64,000 bases of DNA from Pantoea sp. Ep11b. Lineage in GTDB: Bacteria; Pseudomonadota; Gammaproteobacteria; Enterobacterales; Enterobacteriaceae. The position numbers and the translations under genes were made by a program. The stretch is from positions 186,001-250,000 of the forward strand of contig NZ_CP160631.1 of assembly GCF_040783975.1 (NCBI RefSeq), written 5' to 3'. The notes beneath the pieces were generated by a model that made no database searches, was not told the DNA's origin, and saw only the letters and a list, made by a program, of their open reading frames with translations. This document shows positions 38,378 to 47,141 of the stretch, in pieces (position 1 is the first letter of the stretch; every line of letters begins with the position of its first letter).

Positions 38378-38430
38378 ATCAGCCGGTGTTTAGCTCACCG
38401 GCGGTTGGGAAAGGTGGCACGCCATCACCT
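38368..38430 (-). ncRNA. Fluoride riboswitch (crcB motif) aptamer
   Basis: Read on the minus strand, the leader gives AGGTGATGGCGTGCCACC, then AACCGCC, a seven-base stem GCCGGTG/CACCGGC (38402-38396 with 38388-38382), and CTGATGACGCCTGA. These are the conserved crcB-motif pieces in order. GGTG (38429-38426) pairs with CACC (38416-38413), and GGCGT (38423-38419) can pair with ACGCC (38376-38372). It lies about 95 bases upstream of crcB and should switch expression on when F- binds. Confidence 0.9.
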
Positions 38431-38555
38431 TGCGCCGCTGATAATACGACGCCCGTCTGCGGCTGGCAAGCGGGCGCTCTGGACGGCTGAATCACTTGAC
38501 GCCTGCGCGTCTGACGGGGTAATGCTGATGCTTTACAGCCTGTTGCGGAGACCCC

Positions 38556-39476
38556 ATGCGTACCCTGATTTTTGACACTGATATCGGCGTGGATGACGCC
38601 TTTGCGCTGGCTTACGCGGCGCGGACGCAGCATCTGCTGGGAATTACCACGGTATTCGGTAATGTGCCGGTGGGTCAGGCGGTGAAAAACGCCCGGCTGT
38701 TCTGCGGGAAAATGGCGATTGAGGCGGAGGTTTACCGCGGCTGTTCACGACCGCTGGCGCTGGCACCCTCTGCCCCCGCCGCACTGCACGGTCAGGACGG
38801 GCTGGGCGATGCCTTTGAAAATGAGTACAGCGATCGGGCACCGGGCGCGGTGCAGTTTATTATCGACAGCGTTCGGGCGCAGCCGCATCAGATCACACTG
38901 GTGGCGATAGGGCCGCTGACCAATATCGCCACGGCCATCAATCAGGCGCCGGATATCATTCCGCTGGTGAAGGAGCTGGTGATTATGGGCGGTGCCTTTG
39001 GCACCGATGGCCACAGCGGCAACGTGACCCCCTTCAGTGAATTTAATATCTGGAAAGATCCGCACGCCGCCGATCAGGTGCTGACGTCGGCGCTGAAGGT
39101 GGTGGTGATCCCGCTGGATGTCACGCATAAGGTGTTAATCAGCGGTGAAGAGGTGCAGCGCCTGAATCAGCCGGTGCTGAGTGCGATCTGTCGCCCTTAT
39201 CTGGCTTACAGCCTGGCGAAAGAGGGCTTCAGCGGCATGGCGCTGCACGATACCCTGGCGGTGGCGTGGCTGACGCTGCCCCAGGCCTTCACCCTCACCG
39301 ACAGTCCGCTGCGGGTCATCACGGAGGGGATCGCCTGCGGCCAGACGGTGCGTAAACTGAGCGCGCTGGCCTCGCGCCAGGATCCGTTTGCCGGTCTGCC
39401 CGCCCAGCGTGTCGCGCTCGGGGTGGATGCTGACGCGGTGCGGGCGCACTTCTTTGCTACCCTGACCGCGCCCTGA
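38556..39476 (+). CDS. Inosine-uridine-type nucleoside hydrolase
   Basis: The 306-residue protein begins MRTLIFDTDIGVDDAFALAY, the calcium-binding DTDxGxDD motif (Ile where Pro is usual). ITLVAIGPLTNIATAI and IMGGAF follow, and the metal-binding Asp returns in MALHDTLAVAWL. It cleaves the N-glycosidic bond of nucleosides to give ribose and a free base. No transporter is adjacent. The start lacks a strong ribosome-binding site (GGAGACCCC, close). Confidence 0.92.
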   Translation: MRTLIFDTDIGVDDAFALAYAARTQHLLGITTVFGNVPVGQAVKNARLFCGKMAIEAEVYRGCSRPLALAPSAPAALHGQDGLGDAFENEYSDRAPGAVQFIIDSVRAQPHQITLVAIGPLTNIATAINQAPDIIPLVKELVIMGGAFGTDGHSGNVTPFSEFNIWKDPHAADQVLTSALKVVVIPLDVTHKVLISGEEVQRLNQPVLSAICRPYLAYSLAKEGFSGMALHDTLAVAWLTLPQAFTLTDSPLRVITEGIACGQTVRKLSALASRQDPFAGLPAQRVALGVDADAVRAHFFATLTAP

Positions 39477-39482
39477 AGTCCG

Positions 39483-40511
39483 TTAGCGATCGAAATGAAT
39501 CACGCCTTTAATCAGTTCGCGGTTATTAATCACCTGCGCTTCAAAGGTCTGATCCAGCGTGGAGAAGGCCAGATGGTGATTGAGCATCATGTCGGCGCGT
39601 AACTGGCCACTGGCCATCAGCGCACACACCTGGTCGAAATCCTCGCGGGTGGCGTTGCGGCTGCCCATCAGTGTGGTCTCTTTCTTGTGAAACTCACTGT
39701 CCGGGATCACCAGATCGCCTTTATGCAGGCCGACATAGACGATGGTGCCGCCGTGCCGCATCAGGTTAACCGCATTGTTCATCGCGGCCGGATTGCCGGT
39801 AGCGTCGATCACCTTCAGCGCCAGCCGGCCGCCAAACTGGTCGCGCAGCGCCGTGGTAAAGGTCACCTCAGCCGGATCGAGTGCGGCCAGGCCAAGTCGA
39901 TCGGCGACATGCTGACGACGAAATGCGCTGGTGTCGGCTACCACTACCTGTGCGCCGCTGGCGGCCGCAATCGCGGCAACGCCCAGTCCGATCGGCCCGG
40001 CACCGACTACCAGCACCTGCTCATCCGCCGCCACCGCCGCACGCCGCACCGCATGGGCGCTGATAGCAAACGGCTCAATCAGTGCGGCCGCCTCCGGTGC
40101 CACCTCATCCACCGCCAGTAATGTACTGACCGGCACGCTCAGGTAGTCGCAGAAGCCGCCATCCTGATGCACGCCTATCACGGAAATCTGCTCACAGCAG
40201 TTGGTCCGGCCGCTCTGGCAGGCGTCACACTGCAGGCAGGAGATATAGGGCATGAGCGCCACCCGCTGGCCTAACTGAACACCCTCTGCGCCACTGCCCA
40301 GCGCCACCACTTCCGCACAGATTTCGTGACCCAGCACGCGGGGATAGCTGAAAAATGGCTGATTGCCGGACCAGGCATGAATATCCGTGCCGCAGATCCC
40401 GGCGGTCAGGATCTTAATCAGCGCCTCGCCTGCGGCGGGTGTCGGCAGGTCGCGGCTGGCCCATACCATTCTGCGGGGTTCTGCGATGAGCAGTGCTTTC
40501 ATTGTTGTCAT
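39483..40511 (-). CDS. lgoD: L-galactonate 5-dehydrogenase
   Basis: The 342-residue zinc alcohol dehydrogenase closely follows E. coli LgoD (YjjN), for example GICGTDIHAWSGNQPFFSYP and ISVIGVHQDGGF. Catalytic zinc ligands are Cys40, His62 and Glu63. The structural zinc cysteines are Cys92, Cys95, Cys98 and Cys106. VLVVGAGPIGLG binds NAD. It oxidises L-galactonate to D-tagaturonate, which enters hexuronate catabolism. It is divergent from lgoR, with 137 bases between the starts. Confidence 0.92.
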   Translation of the reverse strand: MTTMKALLIAEPRRMVWASRDLPTPAAGEALIKILTAGICGTDIHAWSGNQPFFSYPRVLGHEICAEVVALGSGAEGVQLGQRVALMPYISCLQCDACQSGRTNCCEQISVIGVHQDGGFCDYLSVPVSTLLAVDEVAPEAAALIEPFAISAHAVRRAAVAADEQVLVVGAGPIGLGVAAIAAASGAQVVVADTSAFRRQHVADRLGLAALDPAEVTFTTALRDQFGGRLALKVIDATGNPAAMNNAVNLMRHGGTIVYVGLHKGDLVIPDSEFHKKETTLMGSRNATREDFDQVCALMASGQLRADMMLNHHLAFSTLDQTFEAQVINNRELIKGVIHFDR

Positions 40512-40616
40512 GATGATTCTCCGGTTGTCCTGCAGGCAGTTAGGGCGAATCCGTCAGGCCGCGCAGCGCTGATCGGCGGGAACTGTGAAGCACGACGATT
40601 TTTTTGGGCTTTGAAT

Positions 40617-40639
40617 GGTTTTTAATGCATAAAAAACCG
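40617..40639. promoter_or_regulatory. Inverted repeat in the lgoD-lgoR control region, candidate LgoR operator
   Basis: GGTTTTTAAT and ATAAAAAACCG form an inverted pair ending just before the lgoR ribosome-binding site. Each arm differs by one base from the ATTAAAAACCG unit that is repeated in tandem before lgoT. Position and recurrence suggest a binding site for the GntR regulator, by inference. Confidence 0.5.
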
Positions 40640-40648
40640 GAGGGTGCG

Positions 40649-41551
40649 ATGAGCCGCAGCCAGAATTTGCGTCAGAACGTCATTAACCAGATGCTTGAGA
40701 GCATTGCGCAGCATCACATCCGTTCTCCCCTGCCACCGCAGGCGGCGCTGGCCGAAATGTTCAATATCAGCCGGACCACAGTGCGCCATACCCTGCACTA
40801 TCTGCATCAGCGTGGCATACTCGACAAGGTGGATCAGACTTATGTGATCGTACGCGAACCGCGCGAAGATGACCGCTTCAGCGCCTTAACGCCGCCGATT
40901 GAGCAGCAGGCCAGCCACGTCGAGCAGATGTTTTTTAACCTGATTAACCAGCGGCAACTGGTGCCCGGCGATACCTTCAGCGAGCTGCAACTGGCGCAGC
41001 AGGTCAACGTCAGTCCGGTGGTCGTTCGCGAGTTTCTGCTGCGTTTTATGCGCTATGACCTGCTGGAACCGGTCCGGCGGGGTCAGTGGCGGATGAAAAA
41101 ATTCACTCAGGATTACGCCGAGAAGCTGTTTGAACTGCGCGAGATGCTGGAAACCCACGCCCTGAGCCGCTTCCTGAATCTGCCCGCCGGCGATGAGCGC
41201 TGGGTGCAGGCGCGGGATCTGCTGGATCGTCATCGATCGATGCGCGACACCATCGCCAGCAACTACCGCCACTTTGCCGCGCTCGATCGGCAGATGCACT
41301 CGCTGATCCTGTCTGCCGCCAGCAACCCGTTTTTCAACCAGTCGCTGGAGATTATCTCGGTAATCTTTCACTCGCATTATCAGTGGGATGAGAGCGATCT
41401 GAAGCAGCGCAACATCGTGGCGCTGGAGGAGCATATGGCGATTCTGACCGCGCTGATTGGCCGTCAGGATATCGACGCGCTCTGTGCCTTACACAGCCAT
41501 CTGGCGACCGCCAAGACCTCTATGGTGCGCTCCATCAGTCAGTACAATTAA
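40649..41551 (+). CDS. lgoR: GntR-family regulator of L-galactonate genes
   Basis: Starting at MSRSQNLRQNVINQM (GGAGGG seven bases upstream) the protein has 300 residues and matches E. coli LgoR (YjjM), for example LAEMFNISRTTVRHTL in the winged helix and IISVIFHSHYQWDESDLKQR in the FCD-type effector domain. An earlier in-frame ATG at 40604 lacks a ribosome-binding site. It probably controls lgoD and lgoT in response to L-galactonate. Confidence 0.9.
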   Translation: MSRSQNLRQNVINQMLESIAQHHIRSPLPPQAALAEMFNISRTTVRHTLHYLHQRGILDKVDQTYVIVREPREDDRFSALTPPIEQQASHVEQMFFNLINQRQLVPGDTFSELQLAQQVNVSPVVVREFLLRFMRYDLLEPVRRGQWRMKKFTQDYAEKLFELREMLETHALSRFLNLPAGDERWVQARDLLDRHRSMRDTIASNYRHFAALDRQMHSLILSAASNPFFNQSLEIISVIFHSHYQWDESDLKQRNIVALEEHMAILTALIGRQDIDALCALHSHLATAKTSMVRSISQYN

Positions 41552-41568
41552 AAACCGATTAAAAACCG
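41547..41568 (+). repeat. Perfect tandem repeat ATTAAAAACCG x2 before lgoT
   Basis: Two identical 11-base units sit at 41547-41557 and 41558-41568, the first overlapping the lgoR stop codon. Near-copies occur in the lgoD-lgoR intergenic region. Spacing of one helical turn suits a dimeric regulator. Confidence 0.85.
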
Positions 41569-41720
41569 CAAAGCATTAGCTTCCGCACGGTTCAGAAACA
41601 TCTTTGCAACATCCTTATCCCTTTGCTCTTAGTCTCGACTGCAGCGTCACGGCGGCCTTTTGCCGCTGCGCGCAACCCCTTCTCACCATAACGATAAGTA
41701 CCCAGTTTCGGGAGAGTGCA

Positions 41721-43073
41721 ATGGAAAAGACCTCAGTAACCGGCCGCGACAGCGCATCCGGTGAGATGACACCAGACCAGGATTTTGTGCCGATGCGCAG
41801 CGACGTGGTACGTTCTCCGCGTATCCGCAAGGTGCAGATAACGGCGATGCTGCTGCTGCTGTTCGCGGCCATCATCAACTATCTGGATCGCAGCTCGCTC
41901 TCCGTGGCGAACATGACGATTCGCGATGAGATGGGACTGAGCGCCACCGAAATCGGCGTGCTGCTCTCCGCTTTTTCGCTGGCCTATGGCCTGGCGCAGC
42001 TGCCGTGCGGCGCGCTGCTGGATCGCAAAGGGCCGCGCATTATGCTCGGCATCGGCATGTTTATCTGGTCGCTGTTCCAGGCGGCCTCCGGCCTGGTGCA
42101 TAACTTCACCCAGTTCGTGCTGGTGCGCATCGGCCTTGGCATTGGTGAAGCGCCGATGAACCCGTGCGGCGTGAAAGTGATTAATGACTGGTTCAACATC
42201 AAAGATCGCGGTATGCCGATGGGGATGTTTAATGCGGCGTCGATGATTGGGCTGTCGGTGGCGCCGCCGATCCTGGCAGCGATGATGCTGGTGATGGGCT
42301 GGCGGGGCATGTTTGTCACTATCGGTATCCTCGGCATGTTCCTCGCCATCGGCTGGTACATGATCTACCGCGACCGCGACAACAACACGCTGAGCGCCGA
42401 AGAGATCCACTATCTGCAGGCGGGCAGCGTGGCGTCACGTAAAGAGCCGATCAGCTTCAGAGAGTGGTGCGGCCTGTTTAAGCAGCGCACCATGTGGGGC
42501 ATGATGATTGGCTTCAGCGGCATCAACTACACCGCGTGGCTCTATATCGCCTGGCTGCCGGGTTATCTGCAATCCACCTATCACCTCGATCTGAAAAGCA
42601 CCGGTCTGCTGGCGGCGATTCCGTTTCTGTTTGGTGCGGCGGGGATGCTGCTGAATGGCTATGTGGTGGATTCGCTGGTGCGTCGCGGCTTTAACGCGGT
42701 GAAAACCCGTAAAGTCTGCATCGTCAGCGGGATGCTGCTCTCGGCCGGATTCACCGCTGTGGTGACCCGCGCCACCGACACCACCAGCGCCGTGACGCTG
42801 ATCGGGATGGCGCTATTCTGCATCCACTTCGCTGGTACGTCGTGCTGGGGGCTGATCCACGCCAACGTCACCGCCCGTATGACCGCGTCGGTCGGCAGCA
42901 TCCAGAACTTCGCCAGCTTTATCTTCGCCTCGTTCGCACCGGTGATCACCGGCTGGGTGCTTGACACCACCCAATCCTTCAGCCTGGCGCTGATGATTTG
43001 CGCCTGCGTGACGCTGGTGGGCGCACTCGCCTACCTGCTGCTGGTGCGCCAGCCGATTACCGACGGCGAATAA
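41721..43073 (+). CDS. lgoT: L-galactonate MFS transporter
   Basis: From the ATG at 41721 (GGGAGAG seven bases upstream) the protein has 450 residues with 12 membrane helices. It matches E. coli LgoT (YjjL) throughout, for example INYLDRSSLSVANMTIRDEM, EAPMNPCGVKVINDWFNIK and MMIGFSGINYTAWLYIAWLP. It belongs to the anion:cation symporter branch (hexuronate/galactonate). It takes up L-galactonate for LgoD. It lies 169 bases after lgoR, with its own promoter region. Confidence 0.92.
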   Translation: MEKTSVTGRDSASGEMTPDQDFVPMRSDVVRSPRIRKVQITAMLLLLFAAIINYLDRSSLSVANMTIRDEMGLSATEIGVLLSAFSLAYGLAQLPCGALLDRKGPRIMLGIGMFIWSLFQAASGLVHNFTQFVLVRIGLGIGEAPMNPCGVKVINDWFNIKDRGMPMGMFNAASMIGLSVAPPILAAMMLVMGWRGMFVTIGILGMFLAIGWYMIYRDRDNNTLSAEEIHYLQAGSVASRKEPISFREWCGLFKQRTMWGMMIGFSGINYTAWLYIAWLPGYLQSTYHLDLKSTGLLAAIPFLFGAAGMLLNGYVVDSLVRRGFNAVKTRKVCIVSGMLLSAGFTAVVTRATDTTSAVTLIGMALFCIHFAGTSCWGLIHANVTARMTASVGSIQNFASFIFASFAPVITGWVLDTTQSFSLALMICACVTLVGALAYLLLVRQPITDGE

Positions 43074-43093
43074 TCGCCGCTGACGGCGCGGCG

Positions 43094-44485
43094 CTACGTC
43101 AGCGCCGTCAGGGTCACGCCATATTTCGCCCCGTAGCGTTTAATCCCGGCCATCACCTTCTCCGTGCTGAGCGGCGGCGGCGGTGGCAACAGCGCGGCCC
43201 GTTCACGCAGCGCCGAGTCGAAGCGGGAGAAGGTCGCGAAATCACGCGGGAACCGCTCTTCATCCACTCCGATAAAGACCCCCTCGTCGCGGGCATGGGC
43301 GAGCAGCGCCCGCCAGCGGTCGATCTCCGCCAGCCCGATGCTCTCCGTGCCGTGAGAAAAGAGCATCATGTCGATATTGCGGAACGGTGGCTGTTTTTCG
43401 AGGAAACGTTGCAGCGCCGCGGCGGAAGGTTCAGTGCAGAACACCAGCCAGAACGGGATCGCCTGCTGCTGCTGCGTACACCACGGGTCCATCAACAGGA
43501 AGCTGTCCACCGTCAGCCGGGTCGGTAAAATGCCTGCCGCCAGATACCAGTCGCGGTAGATCTCCGCTACCACATAACTCATCGCTTCCGGGTCGTCGTA
43601 ACGGATCTCCATCAACGTCCAGCTCTGCGCCGCCGCCAGTTTTTTCAGCGGCGAGATGAGGTAGCCATCCAGTCCCCACTCCGCTTCCGGTACATGATCG
43701 GTGATGGCGGGCGGCGTCCAGCGTTCCCGGTCAACGCCGTAACGCGCCAGATATTCCGCCACTCTCGGCCCGCCCTGCAGATACTCTTTTTCGCTGGCGC
43801 CGCCCAGCGCGCCAAACTGGAAGAACGAGCGATCGCTGGTGCGCGTCACCGGCCACTGACGGGTGCAGTGATTGATAAACAGCGTTGACCCGGCAGGCAG
43901 GCTGCCCATCAGAAACTCGTTGAAGGCCAGCGGCAGGTCGCGCAATTTCAGCCGGAAATAGCGCATCTGGTCCAGCATCAGGCGATCCTGATTCGGGTCG
44001 TGCATATGGTGAACGGCCAGGCGCGGCCAGGCGGCCAGCAGGGCAGCGGCAATCTCTTTGCCCTGCTCAAAACTCGCCATTGCATCATCGGGATCGCTGC
44101 CGGTCGCCCGGACCGGACAGAGAAAGGTCTGCGGCAGCCAGGGGACGCCCATCGCCGACGCCAGATGCACCAGCGCCCCGTTCGACGAACCGATAAAGGC
44201 TGCCGGATACGCCTGCTGCGGGTACTCACTCACCATCCACTCGGCGATCCCTTCCACATCCAGTTCGCCCGCCTGACGCAGGCTGATCCCCTCCGCCAGG
44301 CCGCCCAGCGCATAGCCCCACTCGCGTAGCCCGGTGGGCAGCCGGTTCAGCGAAGGCAGCAGGCGGTCCAGCGTCGGTGACTGGCTGGGACTGGTAAAAG
44401 GACGATCGTGAAGCGCGTTGGCCAGCGCCAGCAGCATGGCGGCCGCAGAGTCAAAACGGGCAATGCCTTTAGGCGGTTTACTCAT
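43094..44485 (-). CDS. Uncharacterised 463-residue protein
   Basis: I do not recognise the family. The protein is soluble in appearance, with no signal peptide. Points of note are AAFIGSSNGALVHLASAMG (a GxSxG-like elbow spelled GSSNGA), LFINHCTRQWPVTRTSDRSF, EWGLDGYLISPLKKL, and a C-terminal proline run LLPPPPPLST. It may be an alpha/beta-hydrolase-like enzyme, but the rest of a catalytic triad is not obvious. The upstream hydrolase gene overlaps it by eight bases, so the two form an operon and probably act on the same substrate. Confidence 0.75.
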   Translation of the reverse strand: MSKPPKGIARFDSAAAMLLALANALHDRPFTSPSQSPTLDRLLPSLNRLPTGLREWGYALGGLAEGISLRQAGELDVEGIAEWMVSEYPQQAYPAAFIGSSNGALVHLASAMGVPWLPQTFLCPVRATGSDPDDAMASFEQGKEIAAALLAAWPRLAVHHMHDPNQDRLMLDQMRYFRLKLRDLPLAFNEFLMGSLPAGSTLFINHCTRQWPVTRTSDRSFFQFGALGGASEKEYLQGGPRVAEYLARYGVDRERWTPPAITDHVPEAEWGLDGYLISPLKKLAAAQSWTLMEIRYDDPEAMSYVVAEIYRDWYLAAGILPTRLTVDSFLLMDPWCTQQQQAIPFWLVFCTEPSAAALQRFLEKQPPFRNIDMMLFSHGTESIGLAEIDRWRALLAHARDEGVFIGVDEERFPRDFATFSRFDSALRERAALLPPPPPLSTEKVMAGIKRYGAKYGVTLTALT

Positions 44486-45389
44486 GCTGATTCTCCTGCT
44501 GGATCCGCGCCAGGAAGGGGCGGATGGCGTTGCAGAAACTCCACGGATAGACGTAGTGCAACGTGTGGGTGCCGTCGCGCAGCGTCAGACGTTCACTGCG
44601 CGGCATCAGTGCGGCCAGTTCATCCAGCCAGCGCGCCGGACAGATCGGATCGCGTGAGCCGCGCAGCAGCAGCGTGGGGGCGCTGATGTAGGTAAGGCGA
44701 TGCTCAATATGATCCCGTATCATAGCGCGCATTGTGCCAAAGGCACGCCACAGCCCCGCTTTTGCATAATCGATGCGGGCCAGCGGCCCCGGCGGCCGGC
44801 GCGTTTCCAGCCGGCTATTACGCCAGCTACGCCAGAGCTGGCGCGGCAGGCTGCGGGCGTGACGATCGACCGTCGGCCCCTGCAGCACCAGCCCCGCCAC
44901 CGCCTGCGGATGTTTTACCGCCAGCGCCGCCAGAATCTGGCAGCCAGACGAATTACCGATCCAGATGGCACGCTGAAAGCCGTTGTGCTGCAGCCAGAGC
45001 CAGAGCACATCGGCCTGCTGATCCACCGACATTATCGGGGCTGAGGCTGGCAGCGCACTGGCCCCGAAACCCGGCAGATCCGGCACCAGTACGTGATAGT
45101 CGCGAGCCAGCGCCAGTGCCAGCGGCTCCATAGCCCGGCCCGACATCACCAGACCATGAATCAGCACCACCGGCAGGCCCTGATCGTCGTTTGGCGTGAC
45201 GCGGGTAAACATGCGCCAGTCGCCCACCTGCTGGAAGTAACCGGCCAGTCCGGCATGATGACTGCGCGGCGACACCGGCGGCGTCTGCTTCAGCGCCTGC
45301 CAGCGTTTCATGCCCCACAGCGTCGCCGCCACACCCAATCCCACGCCTGCCACAATCGCTGCCTGTTTTCGTCGATGCTTCTGGATCAT
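44478..45389 (-). CDS. Membrane-anchored alpha/beta hydrolase
   Basis: The 303-residue protein has one N-terminal hydrophobic segment (about 9-26, AAIVAGVGLGVAATLWG) after a basic start, likely an uncleaved anchor. The hydrolase fold shows VVLIHGLVMSGRAMEPL, VPDLPGFGASA, the nucleophile elbow IGNSSGCQ (Ser), LLLRGSRDPICP (Asp) and DGTHTLHY (His). It is the first gene of a two-gene operon with the unknown 463-residue protein. The substrate is unknown. Confidence 0.85.
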   Translation of the reverse strand: MIQKHRRKQAAIVAGVGLGVAATLWGMKRWQALKQTPPVSPRSHHAGLAGYFQQVGDWRMFTRVTPNDDQGLPVVLIHGLVMSGRAMEPLALALARDYHVLVPDLPGFGASALPASAPIMSVDQQADVLWLWLQHNGFQRAIWIGNSSGCQILAALAVKHPQAVAGLVLQGPTVDRHARSLPRQLWRSWRNSRLETRRPPGPLARIDYAKAGLWRAFGTMRAMIRDHIEHRLTYISAPTLLLRGSRDPICPARWLDELAALMPRSERLTLRDGTHTLHYVYPWSFCNAIRPFLARIQQENQHE

Positions 45390-46007
45390 CCGCTGCTCCT
45401 GATTTGGGGAGAATAATTCAGTGTAGGACGGTATCAGGCCGGAGGCGGGTTAATGGTGAGATGGTGAACTATTTGGACGGCGTGTCAGTCCCACAGGAGA
45501 GAGCGTGATGGGTATTAAACACTGGTAAGCAGAAGCGTTGGTGTCGGTGGCTTCAGGTAATTACAACTTCAGACGATGAAAATCTGCAATGAGCGATAAG
45601 CGGACATCGTGCTTTCTCATAACGATCACCGCAAAAAGCAAAAACTTCGTTCATCCTTTCTGACAGCTAAAACATGATAATAAGCGTGGCAGCAGCAGAC
45701 CGGATGCCCACGGGGCACAAACAGGCAGATCTAAACAGCGGGAAGTAAAAAGCGGAAGGTGATAATCACCGGTCTGTCCCTGACCGCGATTATCGAGGGT
45801 TTCCTGCGGGGTGTTTAGTTCATGGCACCCGGCGGGACGTGTCTGAACGTCTCAACATAAGCGCGGAACACGTATTTAAATATGCGTTTCATGCAGCACC
45901 TGATTCAAATTTCGTTGAAGATATACTGAAAAAGTATAGCTGCTGCGCGTTTTAACAGCAAATAAATTTGAACCAGATCACAAAATTGCCACTTTGGCGC
46001 GGGCGCC
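45390..46007. other. 618-bp stretch without a recognisable gene
   Basis: No frame on either strand looks protein-like. Short starts such as the ATG at 45508 stop within a few codons. A hairpin TATACT/AGTATA lies near 45920-45940. The composition is lower in GC than the neighbours. It may be a decayed gene or hold an sRNA; I can show neither. Confidence 0.4.
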
Positions 46008-46583
46008 TCAGGCTATATAGCCGAGGTGCTCTAACAGGATGGTAGAGCCGATAGCGATCAGCACCACGCCGCCCAGCACCTCCGCCCATTTGCCCAGAAC
46101 CGGACCGATGAAGCGTCCCACCAGCACCCCGGTCGTCGCCATCACGGTAGTCGCGGCGCCGATGGTCAGTGCGGTGGTAATGATGTTCACCTGCAGGAAG
46201 GCCAGGCCGACGCCGACAGCCAGCGCATCCAGGCTGGTCGCGACAGCGGTGGTCGCCAGCACCATAAAGCCGTGGCTTTGCGGGGCTTCGCAGGGCTCTG
46301 CAACGGCAGTCTGCCGTAAACCTTCCAGCATCATACGCCCACCAAGGAACGCCAGCAGGCTGAAGGCCACCCAGTGATCCCACGCCATAATGTAACGGCT
46401 GGCGGCCAGGCCAAGCGCCCAGCCAATCAGCGGAGTCAGCGCTTCAATAGAGCCGAAAATCAGACCGGTACGCAGTGCTTCCTTAAAACCGGGACGATGC
46501 AGAGTCGCACCTTTGCCCAGGGCAGCAGCAAACGCGTCCATCGACATGCCAAGCGCAAGAATCAGAGTAGCAATAAAGGTCAT
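46008..46583 (-). CDS. mntP: Manganese exporter MntP
   Basis: The 191-residue protein has six membrane helices. It carries the paired family motifs [16 protein letters not shown] and [16 protein letters not shown], whose Asp residues are needed for Mn2+ export. It matches E. coli MntP (YebN) in length. A MntR box lies about 140 bases upstream. It exports Mn2+ across the inner membrane. Confidence 0.94.
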   Translation of the reverse strand: MTFIATLILALGMSMDAFAAALGKGATLHRPGFKEALRTGLIFGSIEALTPLIGWALGLAASRYIMAWDHWVAFSLLAFLGGRMMLEGLRQTAVAEPCEAPQSHGFMVLATTAVATSLDALAVGVGLAFLQVNIITTALTIGAATTVMATTGVLVGRFIGPVLGKWAEVLGGVVLIAIGSTILLEHLGYIA

Positions 46584-46714
46584 GATTTATTCACCTGGGG
46601 CGAAAAAGCGGCAATTCACGCTAAATTCACCACACAAAGTGTTCAGTTATGAAAAAGTGGGCGCAGTCTACCATGCAAACCGGAAGATAAAAAGACAGTA
46701 AAATCATGGATTTA

Positions 46715-46735
46715 AGTATAGCAAAGGCTATAACT
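46715..46735 (-). promoter_or_regulatory. MntR box upstream of mntP
   Basis: GTATAGCAAAGGCTATAAC contains the palindromic core ATAGCAAAGGCTAT, in agreement with the known enterobacterial MntR consensus (ATAGCA-ARG-CTAT form). It lies 132-152 bases upstream of the mntP start. In E. coli, MntR with Mn2+ raises mntP expression, so an activating role is likely here. Confidence 0.75.
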
Positions 46736-46898
46736 CTTATCATTCGCTATATATGCCGCTAAGTCGATGGCAGCAAAGCCTTTTCTGATCTTCCTCCGCC
46801 TGCTGTGACCCGCCTGTGGCGCTGATCCGCTACGCCGCCATTGAACCGCGCCGACGATTGCCGGAAAATGCCGGGCTGATAAATATGGGATACCGGTT

Positions 46899-47141
46899 AT
46901 GAATAACCCTTTTGAGACGTTGATCGTGCCGGGTGGCATTTTGCTGCTGGGCTTTCTTTCGGCACTGCTGCTGCCTGCGCCCGCTTTCAGCCTGGCGGTG
47001 GCACAGCATCTGTTGCAGCTGTTCCATCTGCAGGATCTGAATCAGCTCTACACGGTAGTGTTTTGCGTCTGGTTTTTACTGCTCGGGGCACTGGAGTTTT
47101 TTGTGATCCGTTTTGTCTGGCGTCGCTGGTTCAGGGTCTGA
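46899..47141 (+). CDS. Small two-helix membrane protein
   Basis: The 80-residue protein begins MNNPFETLIVPGGILLLGFL and has two hydrophobic segments (about 9-28 and 50-68), ending with the basic tail FVWRRWFRV. The ribosome-binding site is weak (GGGA nine bases upstream). I do not recognise the family. It stands alone, divergent from mntP. A nine-base-stem hairpin at 47221-47249 could end its transcript. Confidence 0.6.
   Translation: MNNPFETLIVPGGILLLGFLSALLLPAPAFSLAVAQHLLQLFHLQDLNQLYTVVFCVWFLLLGALEFFVIRFVWRRWFRV

Noticed and set aside
46584..46715. Possible yybP-ykoY manganese riboswitch before mntP
   Set aside because: The conserved purine-rich loop sequences (GGGGAGTA type) were looked for and not found.
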